64,000 bases of DNA. It comes from Afifella aestuarii (lineage in GTDB: Bacteria; Pseudomonadota; Alphaproteobacteria; Rhizobiales; Afifellaceae). The notes under the pieces were generated by a model that was given only the letters and a program-made list of their open reading frames with translations, was not told the DNA's origin and searched no databases. Each line of letters begins with the position of its first letter. The stretch's first letter is position 1. The stretch spans positions 1,536,501 through 1,600,500 of the forward strand of contig NZ_SAUF01000001.1 of assembly GCF_004023665.1 (NCBI RefSeq). Reading direction: 5' to 3'. A program made the translations under genes and the position numbers. Shown piece after piece: positions 45,129-53,837 of the stretch.

Positions 45129-46316
45129 ATGCGAGTGTCCGCGGCAGAATCCCCCGAGAGCCGCGATACCCGAAGGACGATGCAGTTTTCCCCGCAGCAG
45201 GAACAGGCGCTGAAGGCCGTTTCGAAATGGCTGAAGAAGCCCGACCAGCAGATTTACCGGCTGTTCGGCTATGCCGGCACCGGCAAGACGACGCTCGCCC
45301 AGCATCTCGCCGAAGGCGTCGATGGTGAGGTGCTGTTCGGCGCCTTCACCGGCAAGGCGGCGCAGGTTCTGCGCGCCAAGGGCGCGGAGAATGCGCGCAC
45401 CATCCATTCGCTGATCTATCGGCCGCGCGGCGAAGAGACGGTCGAGGACGAGGAGAGCGGCAAGACGAAGATCTCGCCGACCTTTTCGTTGAACCGCGGC
45501 AGTCCGGTGGCGCAGGCGGCGCTCGTCGTCATCGATGAATGTTCCATGGTCGACGAGGCGCTCGGCCGCGATCTTCTCTCCTTCGGCACGCCGATTCTGG
45601 TGCTCGGCGATCCGGGGCAGTTGCCGCCGGTCAAGGCGGGCGAGGGAGGCGGCGGCTTCTTCACCGAGGCGGAGCCGGACATGCTCCTCACCGAGGTGCA
45701 TCGCCAGGCGCGTGACAATCCGATCATCGATCTCGCGATGCGGGTGCGCGAGGGCGAGCGCATCGATTACGGCTCCTATGGCGAAAGCCGCGTCATCTCC
45801 AAAAACGATGTCGATCAGGACATCGTCATGTCGGCCGATCAGGTGCTCGTCGGGCGCAACCGCACGCGCCGCCTCTACAATCATCGCCTGCGGACGCTGA
45901 AAGGCTTTGACGGCGCGTTGCCGGAGGCGGGGGACCGGCTCGTCTGTCTCAGGAACGATCCGAAGAAGGGTCTGTTGAATGGCTCGCTGTGGGACGTCGC
46001 CTCCGTCGGCACGCCGCGCGGCCCCGGCCTGCAATTGATGGTGAAGGCAGTCGATGAAGTGCCGCGCTCGCCGACGGCGAAGATCAAGGTCTTGAAATCG
46101 GCTTTCGAAGATCCCGATTCCGATCCCGGCTGGGCTGTGAAGCGGCGTTTCGACGATTTCGATTACGGCTATGTCCTGACCGTGCACAAGGCGCAGGGCT
46201 CGCAATGGGACGAGCTCGTGCTCTTCGACGAGAGTTTTGCCTTTCCCGATACGCGCGAGCGCTGGCTCTACACCGCGATCACCCGCGCGGCGGAGAAAAT
46301 CACCATCGTGAAGTGA
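45129..46316 (+). CDS. RecD-like ATP-dependent DNA helicase (SF1B)
   Basis: This 395-residue protein (378 if the ATG at 45180 is used) has the core SF1B helicase motifs: GYAGTGKTTLAQHLAEG (Walker A, about 48), AALVVIDECSMVDEALGRDLL (Walker B), PILVLGDPGQLPPVKAGEGGGG (motif III) and, at the end, the UvrD_C_2 stretch GYVLTVHKAQGSQWDELVLFDE with YTAITRAAEKITIV. It lacks the N-terminal RecD2 domain and so resembles Dda-type or short RecD-like helicases. An SOS box lies just upstream at 45061, implying DNA-damage induction. A role in repair or recombination is inferred. Confidence 0.9.
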   Translation: MRVSAAESPESRDTRRTMQFSPQQEQALKAVSKWLKKPDQQIYRLFGYAGTGKTTLAQHLAEGVDGEVLFGAFTGKAAQVLRAKGAENARTIHSLIYRPRGEETVEDEESGKTKISPTFSLNRGSPVAQAALVVIDECSMVDEALGRDLLSFGTPILVLGDPGQLPPVKAGEGGGGFFTEAEPDMLLTEVHRQARDNPIIDLAMRVREGERIDYGSYGESRVISKNDVDQDIVMSADQVLVGRNRTRRLYNHRLRTLKGFDGALPEAGDRLVCLRNDPKKGLLNGSLWDVASVGTPRGPGLQLMVKAVDEVPRSPTAKIKVLKSAFEDPDSDPGWAVKRRFDDFDYGYVLTVHKAQGSQWDELVLFDESFAFPDTRERWLYTAITRAAEKITIVK

Positions 46317-46379
46317 CGGTGGCGGAAAGGGGACGGTGCCCGCCGGTGTGAGAGCTGTCGGCGGGGCGAGGGGTCGCTG

Positions 46380-46622
46380 CTATTGCGGCACTTTCTCCGA
46401 GCATGGCGGCAGACAGAAGCTCGTTTCCTTGTCCACCTTCTGGACGCCTTCGACCTTGGCAAGGCTCGCCAGCAGCGTCTCGTCGCCCGAGCCGTAGATG
46501 ACGCCGATCTCAGGGACGATCGATTCCACGCGCATGCCCGCCTTGACGGCCGACCGGCTCACCACATCGGTCTTGCCGATATGCGCCTCGTCGACAACGA
46601 CTTTCAAGGCAATGTCCGCCAT
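46380..46622 (-). CDS. Small propeptide (inhibitor I9)-like protein
   Basis: This 80-residue protein, 70 bp downstream of the subtilase gene on the same strand, has a beta/alpha pattern (IALKVVVDEAHIGKTDVVSRSAVKAGMRVESIVPEIGVIYGS...LLASLAKVEGVQKVDKETSF) resembling subtilisin propeptides and I9 inhibitors, which fold as small ferredoxin-like domains. It lacks a signal peptide, as does the protease. It may serve as an inhibitor, chaperone or immunity partner of the protease. The family match is by eye and moderate. Confidence 0.6.
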   Translation of the reverse strand: MADIALKVVVDEAHIGKTDVVSRSAVKAGMRVESIVPEIGVIYGSGDETLLASLAKVEGVQKVDKETSFCLPPCSEKVPQ

Positions 46623-46692
46623 GGCGACCTCGCATCAGATGGCCGTCTCGCCACTTGTCTTTCGCTACGCGCTAACATAGGGCGGCGGCAGC

Positions 46693-47934
46693 TCAAACGC
46701 CAGCTTGGCCCTGCGGCGCCTGAACGAGGCCCGCACCGACGTCGCGCGCCGGAGCGTCGAGCCCGCGGGCTGTCCCCGTCAGCTTGTCCCACAAGGCTCT
46801 GCCGCGCAGTTCCGGGGCTGTCTCAGCCCATAGGGCCGCAACGCCTGCCACATGCGGGCAAGCCATGCTGGTTCCCTGCATCTTCCTGTAGAGCTCGGGC
46901 TGCGGAGCCGCGGACAGGATGCCGACGCCAGGGGCAGCGATGTCGACCTCGCCGCCACCCGGGTTGATGGCGCCGCTGGAGAATTCCGCCACGTCCAACG
47001 ACTGGTCGACGGCTCCCACGGCCATGATCGATGGCGCGTTCGCCGGGGCGCCGACAGGTGCGATGAAGCCATAGCGGCGCGAACTTTCATTGCCCGCCGC
47101 GGCGATGAGGAGCGAGCCCTGCTGAAGCGCCAGCCGGCCGATGCGCTCGTATTCGGGGGCCGGTTCTTCTCCGGGCTGGACGGGACGGCCGAGCGACATG
47201 GAAACGACGGCGCAGCGCTGCTGAATGGCCCAGATCATGCCGGCGATGATGTCGCGCTCGCGTCCCGAACCGGCATTGCTGAGCACCTTGCCGACATAGA
47301 GTTCGGCATCGGAGGCAAGGCCATAGCGAAACTGGCTCTGTGCGGCCCGACCACCCGCAGCCGTGCCGGCGCAATGCGTGCCGTGGCCATGGCCGTCCTG
47401 CACGTCCTGTCCCGGGACGAAACTCCGCTGGACGATGTTGCGGCCGGCAAAGTCCGGATGCGTCAGATCAAGGCCGGTGTCGAGGACCGCGAGGCGGATA
47501 CCTTCGCCTCTCTCTTCGATCCTCTGCGGGCTGTCGAGGGCACCGACCGCGCGAACACCCCAGGTCGCTTCGGCCGTGTCCCCAAAGCTCTCGATTGCGA
47601 ACATATAGAATTCCGGTCGCACGCTCTGCACGCATTCGGTGTCCATCAGCTTGGCCCGGATCGAGCTCGTCGCCTCCAGTCCGAAGCGCTCGGAGACGAA
47701 GGCGACACCGAGCTCCTCGAAGACAAGGGCAGGCTCGCCGTCGAGTGCTTTGATCTCGGCTGCCTCCGACAGCCCGACGGAACGCACACCGGAGCCGACG
47801 GCATTCTCCAGGGCGGTCACCTCCTCGCGGCCGGCGCGCTCGGCAAAGGAGACGACGAGACCGCCCGTCGCCTTCGGTCGCAGAAGTTCGAGGACGGAGT
47901 TGCCATCGGTTGCGGGTTCATCCGTAGCTGCCAT
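46693..47934 (-). CDS. Subtilisin-family serine protease (S8) without a signal peptide
   Basis: This 413-residue S8 peptidase has the full triad: Asp152 (LAVLDTGLDLTHPDF), His187 (GHGHGTHCAGT), Ser356 (QGTSMACPHVAG), and oxyanion Asn282 (AAAGNESS). The first ~130 residues form an N-terminal domain that may be a built-in propeptide. No signal peptide or membrane helix is visible at the N-terminus, so the protein is predicted to be cytosolic or exported by an atypical route. The small I9-like gene follows 70 bp downstream. The target is unknown. Confidence 0.92.
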   Translation of the reverse strand: MAATDEPATDGNSVLELLRPKATGGLVVSFAERAGREEVTALENAVGSGVRSVGLSEAAEIKALDGEPALVFEELGVAFVSERFGLEATSSIRAKLMDTECVQSVRPEFYMFAIESFGDTAEATWGVRAVGALDSPQRIEERGEGIRLAVLDTGLDLTHPDFAGRNIVQRSFVPGQDVQDGHGHGTHCAGTAAGGRAAQSQFRYGLASDAELYVGKVLSNAGSGRERDIIAGMIWAIQQRCAVVSMSLGRPVQPGEEPAPEYERIGRLALQQGSLLIAAAGNESSRRYGFIAPVGAPANAPSIMAVGAVDQSLDVAEFSSGAINPGGGEVDIAAPGVGILSAAPQPELYRKMQGTSMACPHVAGVAALWAETAPELRGRALWDKLTGTARGLDAPARDVGAGLVQAPQGQAGV

Positions 47935-48412
47935 GTCTGCCCCCCTGCGTCATGGTTCGCGCTTGCTGCGCACAGGTTCACTGAGAGAAGTTTAGGATTA
48001 TTCAAGCTCCGGTCAAAGGATGAATAAAATAAATCCGACTCCGAGAAGTGTCTTGTTGGGCCGGATATTGTATTTATTGCTATGCTTCGTGCGTGGTTGG
48101 TTCGCCTGTTGGGAACGTCGCTGAAGGGAAGATCTTCGGCCTGGGGTAAGGAAAGGCAGTCTCCGATCGGCTCTCCGCGCACCTGGACGTCAAACCCCTT
48201 TCACGCCGCCGCAAGGTTGCGATCCGCATGGTCTGAGCCGACCGATGCCGAGAAGGCACGCCGCTTTTTTTTCGGGGCGCTTTGTTCTATCCGGGGAGGG
48301 GGCGGTCGTTGGGCCGTCGCCGGTTCCAGACTCCATCACCGGGCCCCGTCTTGCCTTCGTCCTTTCTGCCAATCCCCCGGATGTCTTTGCCTGCCCTGAG
48401 AGGGCAGTGGCC
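47935..48412. other. Long intergenic region between subtilase and crcB genes
   Basis: About 480 bp with no convincing gene. The part near 47990-48060 is AT-rich for this genome and probably holds the divergent subtilase promoter. No fluoride riboswitch consensus was found in front of crcB. There is a run of eight T at 48267-48274 without a convincing stem before it. Confidence 0.5.
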
Positions 48413-48817
48413 GTGACGACTTTTCTCTTGTCCTGCGTTCTCGTCTTTCTGGGGGGCGCTATCGGCGGCATCGGCCGTTTTTTCGTGTCGGGCCTCGTTG
48501 CCCGCCGTTTTGGCGAGACCTTTCCGTGGGGCACGCTCACCGTCAACGTGATCGGCTGCGGGGCGATCGGCATCCTCGCCGCGGTCATGTTGGATTCGGC
48601 GACACAGGGCCCGTCGAACCTGCCGCTCTGGGCGTTCTTCGTCACCGGCGGGCTAGGCAGCTTTACGACCGTTTCTTCCTTCGCGCTGCAGACCCTGGCG
48701 CTGGCGCGGGCGGGCGAGCCGCTCGATGCCGTCCTCAACATCGCGGTATCTCTTGCCGCCTGTCTTCTCGCGGTCGCCTCCGGCTTTGGTGCAGCGCATG
48801 CGCTCCTGGGGGCTTGA
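48413..48817 (+). CDS. crcB1: Fluoride channel CrcB/Fluc, subunit 1
   Basis: Fluc proteins are dual-topology dimeric fluoride channels that relieve fluoride toxicity. This copy is about 134 residues with four membrane segments and the signature GGAIGGIGRFFVSG, WGTLTVNVIGCGAIGI and TGGLGSFTTVSSF (the phenylalanine-box region). GTG 48413, with AGGG eight bases upstream, is preferred. Together with the following crcB2 it can form a heterodimeric pair, as in other bacteria with tandem crcB genes. DUF190 completes the unit. Confidence 0.9.
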   Translation: MTTFLLSCVLVFLGGAIGGIGRFFVSGLVARRFGETFPWGTLTVNVIGCGAIGILAAVMLDSATQGPSNLPLWAFFVTGGLGSFTTVSSFALQTLALARAGEPLDAVLNIAVSLAACLLAVASGFGAAHALLGA

Positions 48818-48821
48818 GACC

Positions 48822-49232
48822 ATGCCGCGGCAGGCGCGTCTCCTCATGGCCGTTGCGCTTGGAGCCGCCAGCGGCTCGCTCCTGCGCTATCTCTCATCCT
48901 TGGCCGCGCTCGCGCTTCTCGGCTCCGGCTTTGCCTGGGGCACGCTTTTCGTCAACGTCGCCGGCTCTTTTCTGATCGGGCTTTATTCCACGCTGACGGA
49001 GCCTGATGGGCGCATCATGGCGGGGCCGATCCTGCGCCAGGGCGTGCTCACCGGTTTTTGCGGCGGCTTTACCACTTTTTCCGTTTTCAGCCTGGAGACG
49101 TTCCTCCTGCTTCAGGCGCATGCTTTCGGAGCTGCCGCGCTCAATGTTGCTGCGTCTGTCCTTCTCTGGCTCGTGGCCGTTTGGGTCGGCTACCGCATCG
49201 GCACGCGCCTCAACCGTCTGAAAGGAAGCTGA
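48822..49232 (+). CDS. crcB2: Fluoride channel CrcB/Fluc, subunit 2
   Basis: This second Fluc subunit of about 136 residues has ALGAASGSLLRYL, WGTLFVNVAGSFLIGLYS and LTGFCGGFTTFSVFSLE, with Asn and Phe residues in the pore positions. It begins 4 bp after crcB1 and ends 3 bp before the DUF190 gene, a tight three-gene operon. A start at ATG 48798 inside the crcB1 end is also possible. Confidence 0.9.
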   Translation: MPRQARLLMAVALGAASGSLLRYLSSLAALALLGSGFAWGTLFVNVAGSFLIGLYSTLTEPDGRIMAGPILRQGVLTGFCGGFTTFSVFSLETFLLLQAHAFGAAALNVAASVLLWLVAVWVGYRIGTRLNRLKGS

Positions 49233-49235
49233 GCC

Positions 49236-49580
49236 ATGCCTGACACGAAGGATGCGCGCCTCCTGCGCCTTTTCATCGGCGAAAGCGACGAGCATGAAGG
49301 CCGCCCGCTCTATGAGGCGATCGTTCTGAAGGCTCGCGAGATGGGGCTCGCCGGCGCGACGGTTCTGCGTGGGCCGATGGGGTTCGGCCGGTCGAGCCGT
49401 CTGCACACCTCGAAGATCCTCCGTCTCTCGGAAGATCTTCCGCTCATCATCGAAATCGTCGACACGGCTGAGAAGATCGAAAGCTTCGTTCGGGCTGCGG
49501 AGCCGATGCTGGGCAGCGGTCTCGTCACGCTGGAGAAGGTCGAGGTCGTGCGCTACGGCCACGACGCAGGGCTCGAATAA
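49236..49580 (+). CDS. DUF190 family protein
   Basis: This 114-residue protein has the DUF190 pattern RLRLFIGESDEHEGRPLYEAIVLKAREMGLAGATVLRGPMGFG. This small alpha/beta family typically occurs beside crcB and is thought to be cytosolic with a PII-like fold, perhaps regulating the fluoride channel. It is the last gene of the crcB1-crcB2-DUF190 operon; its function is unproven. Confidence 0.9.
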   Translation: MPDTKDARLLRLFIGESDEHEGRPLYEAIVLKAREMGLAGATVLRGPMGFGRSSRLHTSKILRLSEDLPLIIEIVDTAEKIESFVRAAEPMLGSGLVTLEKVEVVRYGHDAGLE

Positions 49581-49748
49581 GCCTCTTCTTTCCGTCATTT
49601 TCGGTTTGGCTCGAGCGCCCTTGCGACGTAAGGGAATGCTGGTTCCGCGGGGCTCTTCGCCGGTTTATTCGGCGCAGACCCGGCATCGGGCGCGCGCGTG
49701 GTTGCCCGCCGCCCTTCTGCCCGCTAGAACGCCGCGATTATCTTTTTG

Positions 49749-50817
<1,069 letters not shown>

Positions 50818-50862
50818 GGCTGCGGCGAGGGGGATACTCCTCGCCTTGCGTCACGGTTTCGA

Positions 50863-50888
50863 GGGGGTCGGCATGCCGGCCCCCTTTT
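50863..50888. terminator. Terminator between ilvC and PilZ gene
   Basis: GGGGGTCGGC pairs with GCCGGCCCCC (one G-T pair) and is followed by TTTT on the plus strand. It lies between two convergent genes and probably ends ilvC transcripts. Confidence 0.75.
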
Positions 50889-50906
50889 GCTTTGGTCTCT
50901 CGTGCC

Positions 50907-51173
50907 TCAGTCGGCCTGTTCGCGGATGAACTGCACGCCAACCTGGTCGCCCTTGCGCCAGATCACTTCGGCCTTCAGCATCACATTGTCCGATTCCAGG
51001 AGAAGCTCGAAGCTCTCCGGGACGGCGACCGGGTTGGTCACTTTGAGTTTTGCCCCGCCTTTCGACAGGTCCCGCACCACACAATCGATCGTGGAGTGGC
51101 GGTCGTTCAGTACGATTTTCGCGGATTTGAGGGCCCGTGCGCGGTGCTCGGACCGCTTTTCCTGATCTTCCAT
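50907..51173 (-). CDS. PilZ-domain protein
   Basis: This 88-residue protein has the PilZ pattern KRSEHRARALKSAKIVLNDRHSTIDCVVRDLSKGGAKLKVTN. Arg residues in RSEHRAR and the DLSKGGA motif match the c-di-GMP-binding residues of PilZ (RxxxR and D/NxSxxG). The start at ATG 51173 is preferred; an open frame to 51215 adds sequence unlike the family. It is a stand-alone small PilZ protein, so its effector target is not indicated. Confidence 0.88.
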   Translation of the reverse strand: MEDQEKRSEHRARALKSAKIVLNDRHSTIDCVVRDLSKGGAKLKVTNPVAVPESFELLLESDNVMLKAEVIWRKGDQVGVQFIREQAD

Positions 51174-51307
51174 CCTTGTCAACCCAGGGTTTCTCCGGCC
51201 AAAAATACCTTTCACCCGTTCATCAGGCGTAACGCAAGCCCTCTCGCATGACGGTCGGAAAGGGATCTGACTGACCGGACCGGGGGGCGCGACTGCCAGG
51301 AAAGCCG

Positions 51308-52552
51308 ATGCTCAGCCTTTTTGATATTTCTGCCCTTCTGCTCGTTCTGTCGGCCCTCTTCGGGTGGGTCAATGTGCGCTTCATTCGCTTGCCGCATACG
51401 ATCGGAATGCTGCTGATGGCGTTGTTCGCCTCGCTCGCCATCGTCGCCTTCGACATCGTGATGCCCGGCTCGCATGTGCGCGAAGCCTTTACGGAGACGA
51501 TCCGGCAGATCGATTTCTTCGACACGCTGATGCACGGCATGCTGGCGTTCCTGCTTTTCGCTGGTGCCCTGCATGTCGATTTCGGGCTTTTGAAGTCGGA
51601 ACGCTGGGCCGTCGGCCTGATGGCGAGCCTCGGCGTCCTCATCTCAACTGCCATCATCGGCTTCGGCTTCTATTTCGGGGCGAATTTCCTGGGGGTGGAC
51701 CTTTCGCTTTCCTGGGCGTTGGTCTTCGGCGCGCTCATTAGTCCGACCGATCCGGTCGCGGTTCTCTCGTTGTTGAAATCCGTGCGCGTGCCTGAATCTC
51801 TCGAAGTCAAAATCGCCGGCGAGAGCCTCTTCAACGACGGCGTCGGCATCGTCGTCTTTACCGTGCTTCTCGCGATCGCGGCGGGGGGAGGCGAGATCGA
51901 GCCGCTCCATATCGGCGAAATCTTCCTTCTGGAGGCGGGCGGGGGCGCGCTTCTCGGCTTCGTCGGCGGATGGATCGCCGTCCGGCTGATGCAGTCGATC
52001 GACCATTATCCGGTCGAGATCCTCTTAAGTCTCGCTCTCGTAACCGGTCTTTATGCCGTCGCGCTCGCGCTTCACATGTCGGGACCGATCGCCGTCGTCG
52101 TGGCCGGTCTTCTCGTCGGCAATCGCGGTCAGCGCACGGCGATGAGCGAGGAGACGAAGACCTATCTGTTTCATTTTTGGGAGGTGATCGACGAGCTCTT
52201 GAACTCGGTCCTGTTCCTCCTCATCGGGCTCGAGGTTCTCATCGTCGCGATCGATCCGGGGCTTGCGCTTTTCGCCGTGGCCACGATCCCGCTCGTGCTT
52301 GTGGCGCGCTTCGTCGCCGTGTTTCTGCCGATCACGCTCCTTGCCCTGAAACGGACTTTCACCTCCGGGTCGATTGCGGTGCTCACCTGGGGCGGTGTGC
52401 GCGGCGGCATTTCCGTCGCGCTTGCGCTGTCATTGCCGGACGTGCCCGCCAAACAGCCGATTCTCCTGACCACTTATGCGGTGGTGATTTTCTCCATCGT
52501 GGTGCAGGGTCTGACGATCAGAAGCCTCATACGTCGTGTCGTGTTCACTTAG
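51308..52552 (+). CDS. CPA1-family Na+/H+ antiporter (NhaP type)
   Basis: This 414-residue antiporter has 12-13 predicted membrane segments. The ND motif region GALISPTDPVAVLSLLKSVRVP and LFNDGVGIVVFTVLL, and the later TWGGVRGGISVALALSLPDVP, are conserved in NhaP-type exchangers. It differs from the RCK-linked antiporter at 8388 in lacking a C-terminal regulatory domain. The PhzF-family gene follows 8 bp downstream. Confidence 0.92.
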   Translation: MLSLFDISALLLVLSALFGWVNVRFIRLPHTIGMLLMALFASLAIVAFDIVMPGSHVREAFTETIRQIDFFDTLMHGMLAFLLFAGALHVDFGLLKSERWAVGLMASLGVLISTAIIGFGFYFGANFLGVDLSLSWALVFGALISPTDPVAVLSLLKSVRVPESLEVKIAGESLFNDGVGIVVFTVLLAIAAGGGEIEPLHIGEIFLLEAGGGALLGFVGGWIAVRLMQSIDHYPVEILLSLALVTGLYAVALALHMSGPIAVVVAGLLVGNRGQRTAMSEETKTYLFHFWEVIDELLNSVLFLLIGLEVLIVAIDPGLALFAVATIPLVLVARFVAVFLPITLLALKRTFTSGSIAVLTWGGVRGGISVALALSLPDVPAKQPILLTTYAVVIFSIVVQGLTIRSLIRRVVFT

Positions 52553-52560
52553 GAGGGGAT

Positions 52561-53460
52561 GTGGAACGCCGTTATCAGATCTACGACGTCTTTACCGACA
52601 AGGCCTTGGCCGGAAATCCGCTGGCGATCGTTATGGATGCAGACGGGCTGGAGACCAGCCAGATGCAGGCGATCGCGCGCGAATTCAATTTGTCGGAGAC
52701 GGTCTTCATTCTCTCCGCGGACAATCCGGCGCATTCGGCGCGGGCTCGCATTTTTACGCCTTTCAGCGAATTGCCCTTCGCAGGCCATCCGACCGTCGGC
52801 GCGGCCGTCTGCCTCGCCTCGGCGCGTTTCGGGGAACAGCCTGCCGGCCAGGATGCCGTCGTGGTTCTGGAAGAGGGGATCGGGCCGGTGCGGTGCGGCG
52901 TGAAGCTTTCCGAGCAGGCAGGCTTCGCCGAGTTCGATTGTCCGAAGCTTCCCGTGGAAATGGGGCCTGCCCGTGAGATCGACGAAATCGCTGCGGCCTG
53001 CGGGCTGACGACCGCTGAATTGCTGTTCGAAAACCACAAGCCGATGGTGTGGTCGGCGGGACTGCCGTTTCATTTCGTGCCGGTGCAGGACCGCGCTGCG
53101 CTCGCTGCCATCGATCCGGCGCATCCTGCCTGGGCCGAAACCTTCAGCCAGGACGGCGTCTATCTCTATTGCCGCGATCCGGAGGGGCGGGACAACCAAT
53201 TTCGGGCCCGCATGCTCGCGCCCTCGCTCGGGATTGCGGAAGATCCGGCGACTGGCTCGGCCGCAGCGGCCTTTGCCGGCCAGCTTCTGAAGTTCGACCA
53301 ACTGCCGGATGGCGATCATGCCGTGCGCATCGAGCAGGGTTTCGAGATGAGCCGGCCTTCGATCATTCGCCTCGAAGTCAGCGTCACGCGTTCCACCATC
53401 ACGGCGGTGCGAATCGGCGGGGCGGCCGTGCAGGTAATGGAAGGCGTGCTCCAGGTTTGA
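52561..53460 (+). CDS. PhzF-family isomerase/epimerase-like protein
   Basis: This 299-residue protein shows the two-domain PhzF fold signatures: YDVFTDKALAGNPLAIV at the start, EFNLSETVFIL (catalytic Glu), FTPFSELPFAGHPTVGAA and GIAEDPATGSAAAAFAGQL. PhzF members isomerise diverse compounds; no phenazine genes are near, so the substrate is unknown. The start GTG 52561 follows AGGAGGGG. It forms a unit with the antiporter gene that ends 8 bp upstream. Confidence 0.9.
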   Translation: MERRYQIYDVFTDKALAGNPLAIVMDADGLETSQMQAIAREFNLSETVFILSADNPAHSARARIFTPFSELPFAGHPTVGAAVCLASARFGEQPAGQDAVVVLEEGIGPVRCGVKLSEQAGFAEFDCPKLPVEMGPAREIDEIAAACGLTTAELLFENHKPMVWSAGLPFHFVPVQDRAALAAIDPAHPAWAETFSQDGVYLYCRDPEGRDNQFRARMLAPSLGIAEDPATGSAAAAFAGQLLKFDQLPDGDHAVRIEQGFEMSRPSIIRLEVSVTRSTITAVRIGGAAVQVMEGVLQV

Positions 53461-53837
53461 GAGGCCTCGCTTGTCTTACCGAATGCGTGGCCGCATGTCC
53501 GGCTTTGATGTGGGTGGCGCCCGGCGGCGTCACCGGCATTTGCTTTTGCGGCGCGCCGAGGTTAAAAGGCGTGACGTGTTGACGTTGTGGAACGCCGCTC
53601 GAATGCGCTCGCCGACGAAGCATTGCGACATTTCTTTCTCCCGTGCCCCTTTGGGCGCGGCGCTGTCGCTTACCCTTCTTCCCCTCGATCTTCTTCTCCT
53701 TAGGCGCCCCTGAGCGTCGACAGCCCGGGCCGGTTTCGACCGAGCCGCACAGGGCGGGCACTCAGGGGAGACGCGAACAAGCCGAAACGTTCAGCGCCTC
53801 GATGAGGCCAGCCGGGAGACCGGCAAGGAGAATTCAA
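53461..53837 (+). promoter_or_regulatory. leuA leader region with leucine-rich leader peptide
   Basis: This 377-bp region holds a hairpin GGTGGCGCC-CGGC-GGCGTCACC near 53514-53535 (possible terminator of the upstream gene) and a frame from ATG 53603 to TGA 53713. Its last 20 codons contain ten Leu (end LTLLPLDLLLLRRP). CCCCTGAG over its stop codon (53707-53714) pairs with CTCAGGGG at 53761-53768. Leucine-dependent attenuation of leuA is likely. No T-run terminator is obvious, so the mechanism is unclear. Confidence 0.6.
53603..53713 (+). CDS. Candidate leader peptide of leuA
   Basis: A 36-codon frame ending with ten Leu codons in the last twenty, immediately upstream of leuA. Starts at ATG 53603 or later (TTG 53651 would give 20 codons). 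The Leu run, its position and the overlap of its stop with a long-range stem suggest a leucine-sensing leader. No ribosome-binding site is evident; the exact start is uncertain. Confidence 0.55.
   Translation: MRSPTKHCDISFSRAPLGAALSLTLLPLDLLLLRRP

Noticed and set aside
48082-48399. 105-codon plus-strand frame before crcB1
   Set aside because: Arg/Pro/Ser-rich shadow-like composition, no ribosome-binding site and no family pattern.
47935-48412. Fluoride riboswitch before crcB
   Set aside because: Consensus elements (GGNGATGG, AACCGC, GCTGATGACTCCTAC-like) were not found by eye.
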